From: Coptis chinensis
Taxonomy: Eukaryota > Streptophyta > Magnoliopsida > Ranunculales > Ranunculaceae
DNA length: 64,000 bases
Assembly: GCA_015680905.1 (NCBI GenBank)
Contig: CM027381.1
Span: 61,508,501 to 61,572,500 of the forward strand
Direction: 5' to 3'
In this document: piece after piece, positions 34,400-45,260 of the stretch
Layout: every line of letters starts with the position of its first letter
Position numbering within the stretch: position 1 is the stretch's first letter
Made by a program: the position numbers and the translations under genes
The notes under the pieces: model-generated
What the model was told of the DNA's origin: nothing
The model's database searches: none
The model's input: only the letters and a program-made list of their open reading frames with translations

Positions 34400-34700
34400 T
34401 ATGTGTATCGACTAGTGTAGGAATGAAAATGTTGGAGTCCGACTTTCCAAAGGAAAGAATTTTGGGCATATGATCATCATGGAACGTGTTGTTGAAATAA
34501 TCTCGAAAGCAAAGCTCTCGATCATGCTAACCTCTCCATCCATAGACTAATCGGGTAACGTGTCCTTGTTTTAAAACATTGACTTCAACAGCAAGATGGC
34601 CAAAAGACATGGACATTGAACCATCACGCAATTAATGAGCATTGGGGGTTGCAGGAAAGGACGCCTAAAATGTCGGGGGAGAGTCAGCGACTTCAGACGA
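34400..34700 (-). pseudogene. Element B protease-RT linker remnant
   Basis: On the minus strand this matches 5400-5610 of A (TTTTGGCCATCTT, GGAGAGGTTAGCATGATCGAGAG, CAACACGTT), then similarity stops near 34420 at the junction with the 175-aa frame. Stops are present. Confidence 0.65.
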
Positions 34701-34711
34701 GGACTACAAAA

Positions 34712-34969
34712 TCAGCCGGATAGTAGAAAACCTCGAACTTTTACCAACACATTTTCGACTACACCCTTAGGATACTTAATAGACCGATCAGCTAATTGCA
34801 ACGCCATTTTAGTGGGTTGCATCTTGTCTAGACCTATTTGTCCGTACAAATAAAATGGGAGTAAGTTAACACTAGCCCCCGTGTCTAATAAAGCCGTCGT
34901 CGATAGGAATCTCCTAAGGTGCATCAGACAAGAGGGACGAATTGTGGTCCTTGTACTTAACAATTCCAT
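34712..34969 (-). CDS. Element B aspartic protease domain
   Basis: Retroviral-type aspartic protease of Gag-Pol. The active site ALLDTGASVNLLP is intact, followed by LQLADRSIKYPKGVV and VENVLVKVRGF, in agreement with the damaged copy in A (5085-5400). The ATG at 34969 is only the first Met of the open stretch and not a true start, since protease is part of a polyprotein. The frame ends soon after the domain at a stop. Whether it folds alone is unknown. Confidence 0.82.
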   Translation of the reverse strand: MELLSTRTTIRPSCLMHLRRFLSTTALLDTGASVNLLPFYLYGQIGLDKMQPTKMALQLADRSIKYPKGVVENVLVKVRGFLLSG

Positions 34970-35599
34970 TATGTTGAGGATAAGGTTGGGAATTGTTCGT
35001 TAAAAAGGCGCCTTTTGGTATATTTGTCTTACGCCTAGTAGTACACAATTCCTTAAGAAACTTAGCATGATGTGGTAGCTTTTAATAGCTTCGAGGAAAG
35101 GAAGGTTTATAGTTAGATTCTTAAAAACATCCCTAATCTCCTCATAATTTGTATCCTTAGTTAACATGGCTAATTTTTGTGGAAACGGTGGTTTCGCTTC
35201 ATATTTAGCAATGGTGTCACCGGATGTTTTACCGTAGCTTTTGCGTTTCTTTGGTTGTGTTGTAACCGGTACCTCTACGATTGGTAGGCTCTTCAGTTTC
35301 TATTTCAAGATCTAGTAAATATAGCGGTGTAGGGACTATGGTGGGGGGTAACTATAGGCATAGTTACTTTGTTATCAAACCACTCTGCCCGAATCCGGAG
35401 AGTGGTGATGGCATTTATCTCACCTACATTTTCAAATTCATTACTAGTATTATCCGTTACCTCAAAGGTCGTGGTTTGTTGTTTTAGGATTAGGTATTGC
35501 GTTACTCGAAACACACCTTTGGTTTGGGCTTTATCTTGAGCCAACCGTTGGGTTAAATTAGTTACGGATTGTAGAAGCCGTTGGTTGGATTGAGCCATG

Positions 35600-36962
35600 G
35601 TTTGGAAAAGTTTTGGCTCACTTGTATAAAGGTGTCAAGACGATCGGTTGTGTGGGTGTAGTAGTCACGGGTGGTGTTACCGAACTATTTCCGTGAATTA
35701 TTTATTGGTGGATTTTGATAGTTATTATTTGGGAACGATACCTCTATTAGCATTATAATTATTATAATTACCTTGACCTTGTGCTTGACCTTGTCGAGGT
35801 TGCACTTGGTTGTTATAATTATTAAAATTACCCGACCACTCGCCCTTGTCGAGTGGAGCTTGGTTAAAGCTCTGCTGGCCTAACATATTGATGATTGTAC
35901 CCTCGAGGTGTGACGTTTTGGTTATTTCTCCAACCGAAATGGGATTTTGTCTCCAAGGGGCGTTAGGTTCACTATTAATGGAACAAGTTTGTTCATAGGC
36001 AATAGGACGATTGGGATCGGGGATGCTCGGGACTCCAATGTAAACTACATGGATTTGAATTTACATTCATAACGGGATTGGCTTTTGTTGTACGTAAATG
36101 GCATCTACCTTTTTGTGAGGGATTCAATTAGAGTTTTAAGCTCAGGATCTGATTTAACCTCAAACATACTGGTAGCCTTAACTGTGGAAGAAGAACTAGC
36201 GGAGCGGGAGTAATCGTCACTACCCCCAATTATTATTACGCTTAGTTTGGTCCTCTAAAAATTTATAAGCCTCCCGAGGCTCCTTTGTTTAAGAAACTAC
36301 CCCCGTTCATTATGTCAAGGACTTCTTTATGGTGATGTTGAAGTCCTTTGAAAAAGGCACGAACTAACGTGTCTTTCGCTAAGTTATGATGTGGACACTC
36401 TATAAGCAGATCGGTGAAACGATTCCAAGCCTCTGAAAATGTTTCATGAGGATTTTGTCGAAAGAAATGAATCTTAGAAAGCATCTCATCCGTCTTTAGG
36501 GGTGGGTAAAAATGTTCCATAAACAGCTGAACAAGTTTAGCCCACGAGTCCACGTAATTAGGCGCTTTGGGCAGTTAACCAAGACGCCTTTATCGGCTAA
36601 GGTGAAAGGGAATACCCTTAATTTAATTTGTTCAACCAACCGTAGGGATGGTGGAATGTTGTTAGGACTTGTTCAATCCTACGCATGTGCTGGTAAGGTT
36701 TTTCATGGTCTAAACCATGAAAAACGGGTAACAAATTAAAAATATTTGGAGGGATTCTGAAATCCCCCGCTGGGTTTGCTAGAACGATGCAAGATTTGGG
36801 GCTATCGCCAAGGCTTTGTAGAAGTCCGAGAGGAGTCTCTCTTTCTTCCCCATTATATCGTATGGTGTGTGTGATAGTAGTTAGAGGTGTAGTGTGTGGT
36901 ATACTAGATAGACTTGATTGTTGATGTTGTTGTGTATTTACGCTCGGGTGTTTTTGTACCAC
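35600..36962 (-). pseudogene. Element B gag, frameshifted
   Basis: This is a better preserved gag than that of A. The N-terminal piece 36962-36618 has PPNIFNLLPVFHGLDHEKPY. A short frameshifted gap follows, then the capsid core 36553-36263 with DSWAKLVQLFMEHFYPP, FRQNPHETFSEAWNRF and ECPHHNL, all typical of plant gypsy gag. A damaged zinc-knuckle region lies near 36040-36000, and an Asn/Tyr- and Gln/Gly-rich tail near 35850-35740. Stops and at least one frameshift prevent a full product. Confidence 0.87.
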
Positions 36963-37507
36963 TGCATCTTAATCTCATGCAAGACTAAGTCGAGCTTAAC
37001 TACACATGCAACACTCCCAACAATTCTCGATATACTAGTATAAACCTCTAACAGAGATGCGAGGTGTGGAAGAAAGGAATACCCGATTAAGGCCCCCTTG
37101 CTTCGCTTTATGAATAGCGCCTTTGTTTATGCGTGTTCAGTATATAAGAGAATAGAACACCGAAAAACTTGACAACTCGGGTTCAAATCAAACCGTGGAA
37201 ATCCCGAATTTCGAGAGAAGCGTTGGCGGCTTCTATCTTAGGCATGGCTGGGCCAAGGCAAAGTCGAAGCTCCAAAAGAATAAGATAGCTGGTCGCTCTC
37301 TTTGTTTGCTGGCTCAATGTATAAACGAAGTCCAAGAAGATAGCTGGTCGCTCTCTTTGAAGCTGGCTCGGCCTTCGATTTTCTCGCGGAATTTTTCAAA
37401 ACTGAAACGGCAAACCAAAGTATGAATCAAACAAGGGTGGGTGGGTGAAATGGGACTTAACAATTACTAATTCTATTATGAAAACAATGCTAAAGTGCAA
37501 CTAAGAC
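36963..37507 (-). other. Element B leader
   Basis: Non-coding leader between primer site and gag. A short segment (GATAGCTGGTCGCTCTCTTTG) occurs twice, near 37286 and 37339. Confidence 0.6.
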
Positions 37508-37520
37508 GGCAGCGGCGCCA
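37508..37520 (-). other. Element B primer binding site
   Basis: On the minus strand TGGCGCCGCTGCC starts two bases after the 5' LTR end, identical to A (2461-2473). Confidence 0.88.
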
Positions 37521-37522
37521 TT

Positions 37523-38904
37523 TGATAAACGTAAAATGAATAGTTTACCTACGAAATAAACGATGAAACCAAAACGTAAGTAAACTAAACTTAATGATGC
37601 TCTTAGTTTATCAAATCTTTCTACTCTCAATCCTATGAGATATAGTGGAGTAGATTAAGTTCGTTCCACTCCTAGTGCTCTAGCATGGATGTTTTCTAAT
37701 CTAACTAGTCGTTTTTAAGTCTATGAGAGTTTTTATGAAGGGAATTAGACTACTACGATGCAACTACCCACAAGATGCAACTAGTCGGTTATCGATCAAC
37801 TAAGGGAATGCTACGTTGATTCTATGATAAGGAGTTAGAGGGGATTGATTCCACCTTAACTCAACTTAATCCACTAACATTTAATCGTCGTAATCCGAAT
37901 GAATCGCTTTCAAGAAAACAATTGGTTATTCCTAATCCCTAATTATACATGGCATTTCTACCAATTCATAACTAGCATGTGAACAATTAAACCCATTCTC
38001 ATGGTGAACTAATCATTTCTAGAGTGGAATAGAAAATACGACTAACTTTACGATAATCGGACTCAAGCTTTCATCAAGGCTTCACAACCCCTCTAATGGA
38101 GGTTTAGCCTTGAATCATTCAAGCAATCATTTCCATTTATATTAAAACTAAACATAATATAAAGCATTGAAATTTATTTAATTAAACAATAATGAAATCT
38201 AATTTAATGACTAAATTGAACTAAGGACATGAATTGAAATTAGATCTAGAATTGGAATTGACAAAATCGAAATGGATAAAGAATACTACTTTATTGATCT
38301 AATCAAATGAAGAACAAGATTCAAAGGTTTAATCTAATAAGGGATTTGAAACTAATTAAAGAAAACAATTAAATCTAGATCTAGAAGCTATTTTAATGGA
38401 TACTTTCTATTCTAAGCTATCTACCCTAATTCTCTACTATTTTATCTACCATTAACAAAGACTTAAGCTTTTCTTCTTATACATTCAGATCCAAAATTCG
38501 TGCATGGGCTTGGAGCCATGTTTTTTTTGAGAATCGGACCAAAACCCCATTCTTTCAAATCCAAAAGGCCTCTTCAGCTGCAGTTGACTTCCACAGACTT
38601 TTCGTCCACTTTTGCTCCTCTGATTGGGTCAAGGCTTGGACCATTGCAAAGCTCTTTCCGAGCCGGTCGTTTTGACATAAGGTATGCCCAATTCCGAGGT
38701 CCGAGTCCAAAGATACGGCTTAGGAAGTTCTGCTGACTTTTGCTCCTTTATCTCGCAAGTGGTACATTTTCGCACATAATGGACTTTGAAGCCCCGAAAT
38801 GCATAAAAACGCTGTAATCGTGTTAACTCTTACTTATTATTCACATAATTGGTCTAACAGTATGATTATTAAGGGGTTAAAACTACAGTTTTGGGCTCTT
38901 ATCA
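37523..38904 (-). mobile_element. Element B 5' LTR
   Basis: 1382 bp. On the minus strand it starts TGATAAGAGCCC at 38904 and ends TTATCA at 37523. It is flanked outside by GCAAG. Confidence 0.95.
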
Positions 38905-38909
38905 GCAAG

Positions 38910-41008
38910 AACCTACATCATGTTCTCAACGCCATTGGCAAGAACTTAAAAACAAAATTATCTTTTGTGGGAACATTAAAAAGATAAACATCTGATTTTA
39001 AGGCCCGTATTCTTCTTGAATACTCGATCAAGTAGTTGTAGTATTGTTATAAAACTTAGATCTTTGCATTGTTAGGTTATGAATTGTTTGCTCTAATGAA
39101 AAAATATACATTGTTTGTTTTTAGTATAGTATTGTTCGGTACTTAGTTAAGTTCTCATCGATTGAACTATCTAGCTAAGAGATTATGATTAATCGGCTTA
39201 AATAAATTGTGGTACATCAAAAAACATGTTTCTGCCATAATTTATCGTAACTTAGTTTAGGCCTTAGAATGAAGGCACGGGTTTTACACTTTTACTGTTT
39301 TTGCACTTGGTATTGTTGTCTCCTTTGATAGTGCCAGTCGAGACCTTACCAAGTGCAATGCTGGCTAGACCTTTTCGAACGCATCTTAATTGCTACTCTG
39401 ACTGCAAAGTGCAATTGATTTTTATTTGTGGAGTGCTGATTTAGTGGGTTTGCTGAGTATCCAGGAATTGCAAGGGTGAAACACTCCCATAGTAAATCCC
39501 ACCCTCCATTCATGTCGAACAAGCTGGTAGGTTGTGGTAGAAAATGTATATGAATCCAATCTTTGAATGGAAGTTGACTTACTTTCTTAAATGTCGATGA
39601 GGTGTGCTTAGAACTATAATTTGAATGGAAGTCAACAGTTTTTTCCTCTAGCTTTGAACCCTCTCTTCTTTTAATCTCTGTTTTTGTAGTTTCATGTACA
39701 TGGGATCATCGATCTTTTTTTCGTTCTTAATGCATTTTTGCAGGAACTCCACTCAAACTTGAGTTGGTCATAATGTTCCGAATAACAATATTGAAGTACG
39801 CTCTATATACTGCATAGTACATGGCCACTTTCTCTCCAGCCTCTCCCCATATTCTCCTTCTCAATACACGCGATATCTCTTTTTCGTCTAAAAAATTCTT
39901 CTCCATACGGAAGAGGCTAGATTACTTTTTTCAATTGTACTAACAATCGTATTTTTATTCTTTTAATTAGGGAACCAGTTTGGTTTTCACTTATTCACGC
40001 TGGCACCCGTTTACCTAATTCTCGATCCTTCAGAGAGGCAATTGGGTTCTAAATGAAACATATAACAGTTTTCTATAGAATCCTCATTCAATTGTTAATT
40101 TGTATCCACAATGTCAGTTATGGGAATTTCGATCATTGGTTGGATTATGGAATCTACTTTGCTAAGTTCATCTCTTTCCAGGTTGGATAAAGGTAAATCA
40201 AAGCTAATCAGATGGTTGTAGATTACAATTTGCATTGCAGCACCTTAAACGTGATTCCACTAGCCTTTTTTTTTAGTAAGATCTAGCTCCTTTTCATTTA
40301 GACATAGTCATTACTGTTTATCATTGTTAGAAAAAAATAATCATATCAATAGATGAAGCTTTGAAGTTCACATTTTATTCATGCCTAATGCACAAAAATG
40401 CAAAATATTAAGCTTTGATTACGTGAGAGACAATTGCAAATAAATACTCATAACTCAAAACCATTGTTTAAGAATTTGGAGTTGTTTTCTCTTTCTCAAG
40501 TTTACTTCTTCAACTATTTATTGAACGATAGGGTGGTGAGTCTATTCGTCTCTTGAACAAAGTTGTTAGAGTACAAATATATGGTAAGTCTAATCCTCTC
40601 TTGGTTTTGGGTTTTCATTTTAGTGTTTGATTTGGTCATATATATTCAAGGCGGCCGGGGAGAATCACAAACATTAATTGAAAATCAACTCCATTTGGTT
40701 CATCTCCATTTCAGCAAGGTATTGGTAATGTTTAGAGTTTTTGTTCTGTAGAGCCTTGTTTTACATCAGTATTGAGAAGTTGTAATCACGTCGAGGTAGC
40801 TGTTTGTGAGGTTAAGTGCTATAGTCACTAGCCGATCTTTCAGTATGAAGTTCAAAATATTATACTGGTATTCCTAATACATCCCTACCATACAACTTTA
40901 AGATGGAATTTAGCTCACTGCTATACATCCCTACCATGCACACTACCATACAAATTTAAGATGGAATTTAGCTAACAAAAATTGAGGATTCACTTCTATG
41001 TTTTTTAG
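38910..41008 (+). other. Right flank of element B, no gene; duplicated segment at 39479-39612
   Basis: AT-rich DNA continuing the sequence left of B. It holds copy 2 of the duplicated segment (39479-39612). A short local repeat (ACATCCCTACCAT, ATTTAAGATGGAATTTAGCT) occurs twice near 40880-40970. No convincing exon. Probably part of the Helitron-like unit ending at 45260. Confidence 0.5.
39479..39612 (+). repeat. Duplicated segment, copy 2
   Basis: Matches 24922-25045 in the same orientation. It reads through the place where copy 1 carries the MITE (GTGTGCTTAGAAC here), so it acts as an unoccupied site. Confidence 0.9.
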
Positions 41009-41310
41009 GGTTCTTGAGTTCAAGGATATCGTTAACATTGGTCGTATGCACACTCAAGATGCAACACCCTTAACTCTTGGGCAAGAACTCAATGACTACT
41101 CTATGTGAGTACGTAAGCTTAATTTTTTGTTTGCAGTGTGGACAATTCGTATTTATTAGTATTGTTGGAGATTGTATATGATAAGATCTTGGTGTCTACT
41201 CAAGCCATAACTTAATTTTGGTAAGAAACTGATTATTGATTTGCTTCCAGGTAAAAGTATGGACTCGACTGTCATGTGCACTCTACCTCGGATGTTGGGT
41301 TAGAAACTCG
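41009..41310 (+). pseudogene. Fumarate hydratase (class II fumarase) gene fragment, two exon pieces
   Basis: Fumarase interconverts fumarate and malate in the TCA cycle. The first piece, 41009-41104, lies between an AG acceptor and a GTGAGT donor. It encodes [20 protein letters not shown] followed by TLGQE; family members have G-R-T-H-T-Q-D-A-T-P. After a short intron the next piece starts at 41251 after CTTCCAG and gives YGLD, then CTLPRM, the expected following residues, but with an extra base near 41258 and missing bases before CTLPRM. Homology ends by about 41300. The rest of the gene, including the signature GSSxMPxKxN, is absent. Intron retention shows a DNA-level copy, not a retrocopy. 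Confidence 0.87.
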
Positions 41311-43250
41311 CTTTAAATATTTTGAGAGTGTTTTCCCCTTCCCTCACAGTGGCAGGGAATGCATGGAATCTTTGAGCAAAGGTATGCACAAATTCAACAC
41401 TTCATTGTCAATGCAGTATTAGGTATAGCTACTCTTTTAAAGGTTATTTGCTGAGATAAAAGCAAAAGAAGCTACAGTTTATCAGTTCTTAGTTCGCTAT
41501 AACATAAGTGATGTGTCCATCCATGTTCTGGATAACTTGGATGTCATTAAAGAGTTTGGAAAAAAAGAAAGAAAGAAAATACAAACGACATGGATGGAGT
41601 TGGATGGAAGGAGGGATTAATGTCACTAGCCTCATGCACACTTGATGAACGTCTTAATTAAACATATAAATATAATAAGATAAATTTGGTTTCAAAGTAT
41701 TTGAAAATTGAAATCTTACCCAGCAATATTTTTTTACTTATGCTGACTAAGCCATGTGTATTTGCCGATGAGCTTTATGTAGTTACCTATTTGTTAATCT
41801 TTATCATGTAGTAGTTTAATTTCCAGCAATATATGGAGAAACCTTTCCTCCTGGATGCCACAAAGAGAAATAGCAGTTGCTTAGGAACTAGTGCATTTAT
41901 GACCTACAAGTCAATATTCATAATAAGCTAATTACAAATTTAAAGATATTTGGTTGTAGATATTTTCTGTACAATAATGACATAGCTCTTCCAAGTTTTA
42001 TGTTTATTTATAAGCAAACAATTGTTGCTCCATGTTCCGGGGTTCTTTTAGGTTAATGCATAGCTTAATTATTTATTTGTTTTGTTGAACTGATAGCTTT
42101 GCTATTAAAACTTGTAGTAAACACAAGATATCAGGTTCCCCGGGCAGGGAAGGACACTTCTTTCAAGTCAGAATCAAGCTGCTTCTGCTTTAGGCTCTGA
42201 CTCAAGCTTATAGGATAGAGTTTTGGATAATGACAACCCTAATCATCTTTCATCGGCAATAAGCATTGTTGGACATCATAATCTATAAGGAAGGTATGTA
42301 AATGAGGTGTATTAATATTAGTATTTTCAGCATGCTTTTTAATCTTTTATATTACATAAGCAAGCCTAAAGAAGTTGATTGTTTACCAAATAAACTACAT
42401 GCAATTTGAAGGTTATTGAGTTGTTTTTGGTTATGCATGTGGAAACCATGGAAAGCTTGAATGGGAAAAAAAAATTATTAACCTAAACACTGTGGGCATC
42501 AAGATGTTGAAGGAACACTTTCTTTCCTTACTGTTGATCTACTCCAGACTGTGTGAGTGCAGGGTCCTCTTTTGTTAGAAAGTGATATCAAATCATTGTA
42601 ACAAGCTGGAAACTATATTGTTAAGTAGTGACTTAGTCACTGCAAGTTAACAATTTTAGTGTAGCTTATATATTCATTTGCTTTACTAGGGCGTTTAGGT
42701 GTGGATAGTGCAGGAGTAGTTCCTTCACATCACTAGGTTTTGACCATTCTATTTTGAATAGATTACCAAGAAAAAAAAGAAGATAGACAGTTGCTCACAC
42801 GTTTAGGCTGGTGGCCTCGAAGTGATAATTCTCGCATATCCTCTTTGATAAAATGTCATACAACTTCTTTATTATACCTGTAACTCCTAGTTTCTGTTAT
42901 ACCATCTTAAATGAGTATAATGTGCATTCCATATATTCACGTTTGAGTGGGATATGAGCCTATATATTTTGTTATTGTTTTCTATTTGGTTGTAAATTTT
43001 GCTAATTAAGCTACACTTAGAAGACTTTTCTTTTTAGTGGTTTAACTGATGAACTTACATTCATCTTCGGCTGTGGAACAACTTTTAGGAATATTGATAA
43101 TTTTGTTTGTTTATGTCTGTTTAATTTGAACCATAATGTTTTTTTTTCCTAGATGACCATCTAATTTTGTTTATTCCACTTAATCCAGAAAGACCGAAAA
43201 TGTAGAAAATAAGATGTAAAAAATAAAAAAGAAATCAGGGTAATATTGTT
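41311..43250 (+). other. AT-rich spacer with one unidentified exon-like piece
   Basis: Mostly intron-like AT-rich sequence. The only part with coding character is 42135-42293, listed separately. I see no repeats with clear ends here. Confidence 0.45.
42135..42293 (+). pseudogene. Unidentified exon-like fragment (159 bp)
   Basis: It is bounded by ATCAG before and by AAG then GTATGT after, good plant splice sites, and its length is a multiple of three. Codon structure is gene-like in one frame (LLSSQNQAASALGSDSS, then DRVLDNDNPNHLSSA) with a TAG between these parts and a TAA near the end. GC content is higher than in the flanks. I cannot assign a family. It sits between the fumarase and U5 GTPase fragments and is probably another captured exon. 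Confidence 0.45.
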
Positions 43251-43254
43251 TAGG

Positions 43255-44145
43255 AACTGTGGGAATACATTTTTTAGTGTAATAACTAAAAGTTAGCATG
43301 AATGGAGGGGAAATATCATTTGTGCAGTTTGTCTTTGAACCTCTATAACCAAGTATTTGGAGAGCATAAGAGTGTGGAGGTGACTCTTGCAGAACTTGGT
43401 GTCACTCTTAGTAATGCAGCATATAGGTTGAATGTCCAGCCTTTTCTTGGGTTGGCTTGCAGCTCTCTTTTTGGGTTTGCCACAGGCTTCACTGATATGT
43501 TGGCTCAACACATCCTTTCTACCAAGGAAGTTGTGCCTAAAATGGTTGAGTGTATGTGCATAAGACCTTAGCAAGACTCTTCAGTTTTTAAGGAATGGAT
43601 GTGATCATTTTGTTCCTCACATGGTTAATATAATCAAACTTCATCCCAAATGAGAGTGTAGCGATTTGAAGCTTTCGGTAGAGTTTATATAGGTGAGATT
43701 CAGACTGGACCAACTGTGCGTGTATTGCGTTAAGGTTATTCACATGAATACCAAGAAGACATGACTGTAAAATAAGTAATAAAGCATGTTACCGCGTTCC
43801 TGTAGCCAAAGCTCCTGTTGGTTCATGGGTACTGATTGAAGGGGTTGAAGCTTCAATAATGAAAACTACTACACCTTGCAATGTGAAGTATGATGAAGAG
43901 GTTTACATATTGAGGCCTTTGCTTTTCAGTACTCTTCCGGTTGTCAAGATGACAACAAAGCCTTTGAACTCGACCAAGTTACTGAAAATGGTTGAGGCTC
44001 TCTAGAATATCAGTAAAAGTTACCCTTTGGCGATAACCAAGTTGGAGAGTCAGGGGACCACGCTATTTTGGGTACTGGGGAATTATATTTGGATTGTATA
44101 ATGAAGGACCTTAGGGAACTATATTCTGAAGTGGAAGGTGAGACT
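43255..44145 (+). pseudogene. U5 snRNP 116-kDa GTPase (EFTUD2/Snu114, plant GFA1/MEE5/CLO) gene fragment
   Basis: This EF-2-like GTPase drives spliceosome activation and disassembly. The fragment corresponds to a middle part of the roughly 980-residue protein. The longest open piece, 43302-43571, has TLAELGVTLSNAAY, RLNVQPFLGLACSS and GFTDMLAQHI. Later words, in other frames, are AFGRVYIGEIQTGP near 43670, VYILRPLLF with TLPVVK near 43905, [11 protein letters not shown] near 44010 and [20 protein letters not shown] near 44075. All match the order in the U5 protein. The G domain and the C-terminal domain IV are absent. Several stops and frameshifts make it non-functional. Neither end shows a poly(A) tail. 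Confidence 0.92.
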
Positions 44146-45232
44146 CAACTATATATCAGTGTGTGCTTGTGTTTTATAGACATGGATTTTTAAACTTGGA
44201 GTTTGAGAACTATATGGCATTTTTGTAGGTGGTTGATCCAGTGATATAGTTTGGAGAGTGATATCTAAGTAATGTTTGAATGTTTGCACAATATTAAAGG
44301 TATTTCTCTTCCGTCATCTTCTATCAATTGGCAATTTAGATTACCTATTCTCATGTTAATTAACAAAGTTTTTGTCACAGTGTTTCTAGGCTCACAACCA
44401 AGTATCTATATTATGGCCATTAGTAACTGGCCATATATGGATGTCAGTTATGATAAAAGCTCTAGCTAAGAGTTGACACCCCATAAACCCAAACAACCCT
44501 TGCTCCATAGAAATGCATGTTGTAGCTGGACATCCCTTGCTCTCTATTGTTCTTCTATTGTATTGTAGATTATGTCAATGAAAGTTAAGAATCTATAGAA
44601 TATGAACTATGTACTCTTACCATAACATATCAATATATCATACCATCAACAAAAATTTACAGCAAGCCATCTATGCTTTTCAAGGGAATGTCCATTTCAA
44701 GTTCTACCAATGAGTTTAATTTCTTTATGAATTTTGTTTTCACTTAGACTTAAACGCTGGTTATTGGTGCAAACAGATGTAACCGAGAGTTAAGATTTAA
44801 TCGAATCAAATGATATATTTATTAGTTATTTTAGATTTTAAGTTATATATTGTTATTACATTTTATTTATTTCTGTTTACAACATGCAGTTTCAAATTTG
44901 ATTCTGAATTGGACGAAAGGCAGAGCTAATTAACAGCATTCTGTAAAAGGATTTGTTGATAATTTTGTGAATAAACCGAGGCGTTTGTTTGGTAGTCACG
45001 TTAGGATTTGAGTTTTTTGCTGATTATTTTGTGAATATTCTGCGTTATTTTTAGCTAGTTTTGTAAACTAATTTTCTTCATTGAGATTTGACAACGTTTA
45101 AATAGCATGCTCTATCCATGCTCTATCCGTATCTAATAAATTTTGTCTGTGTTTTGTCATCACTTTGTTTTGTGTACGTTCATATATAAACTATCATATA
45201 TATAATGTACTCGGTAACTTTAATTTGTTATT
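44146..45232 (+). other. Non-coding spacer before the Helitron-like end
   Basis: AT-rich with no credible frame (44272-44469 looks accidental). A short tandem repeat GCTCTATCC(A/G)T occurs near 45109-45130. Confidence 0.45.
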
Positions 45233-45260
45233 CACGTGCGAGCACGTGCATTTTTGCTAG
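45233..45260 (+). mobile_element. Helitron-type 3' terminus
   Basis: A 7-bp perfect stem, CACGTGC (45233-45239) with GCACGTG (45242-45248), is followed 8 bases later by CTAG (45257-45260) and then T. Helitrons end in a short GC-rich hairpin a few bases before CTRR and insert between A and T, so all three signs agree. Captured-gene-like fragments lie upstream in the same orientation. The 5' terminus (TC after A) was not identified, and no Rep/helicase is present. Confidence 0.68.

Larger units (their letters stand above)
26552..38904 (-). mobile_element. Element B: Athila-like retrotransposon, minus strand, lacking RT-RNase H-integrase
   Basis: B is 12,353 bp and of the same family as A: shared LTR ends (TGATAAGAGCCC to TTATCA on the minus strand), primer site, gag, protease, post-pol regions and 3' non-coding DNA. 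A perfect GCAAG duplication fixes both ends. After protease the sequence does not enter RT as A does. A different 175-aa frame (34396-33869) follows instead, then the spacer that follows pol in A. B is therefore non-autonomous and must have been moved by an enzyme supplied in trans. Confidence 0.93.
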
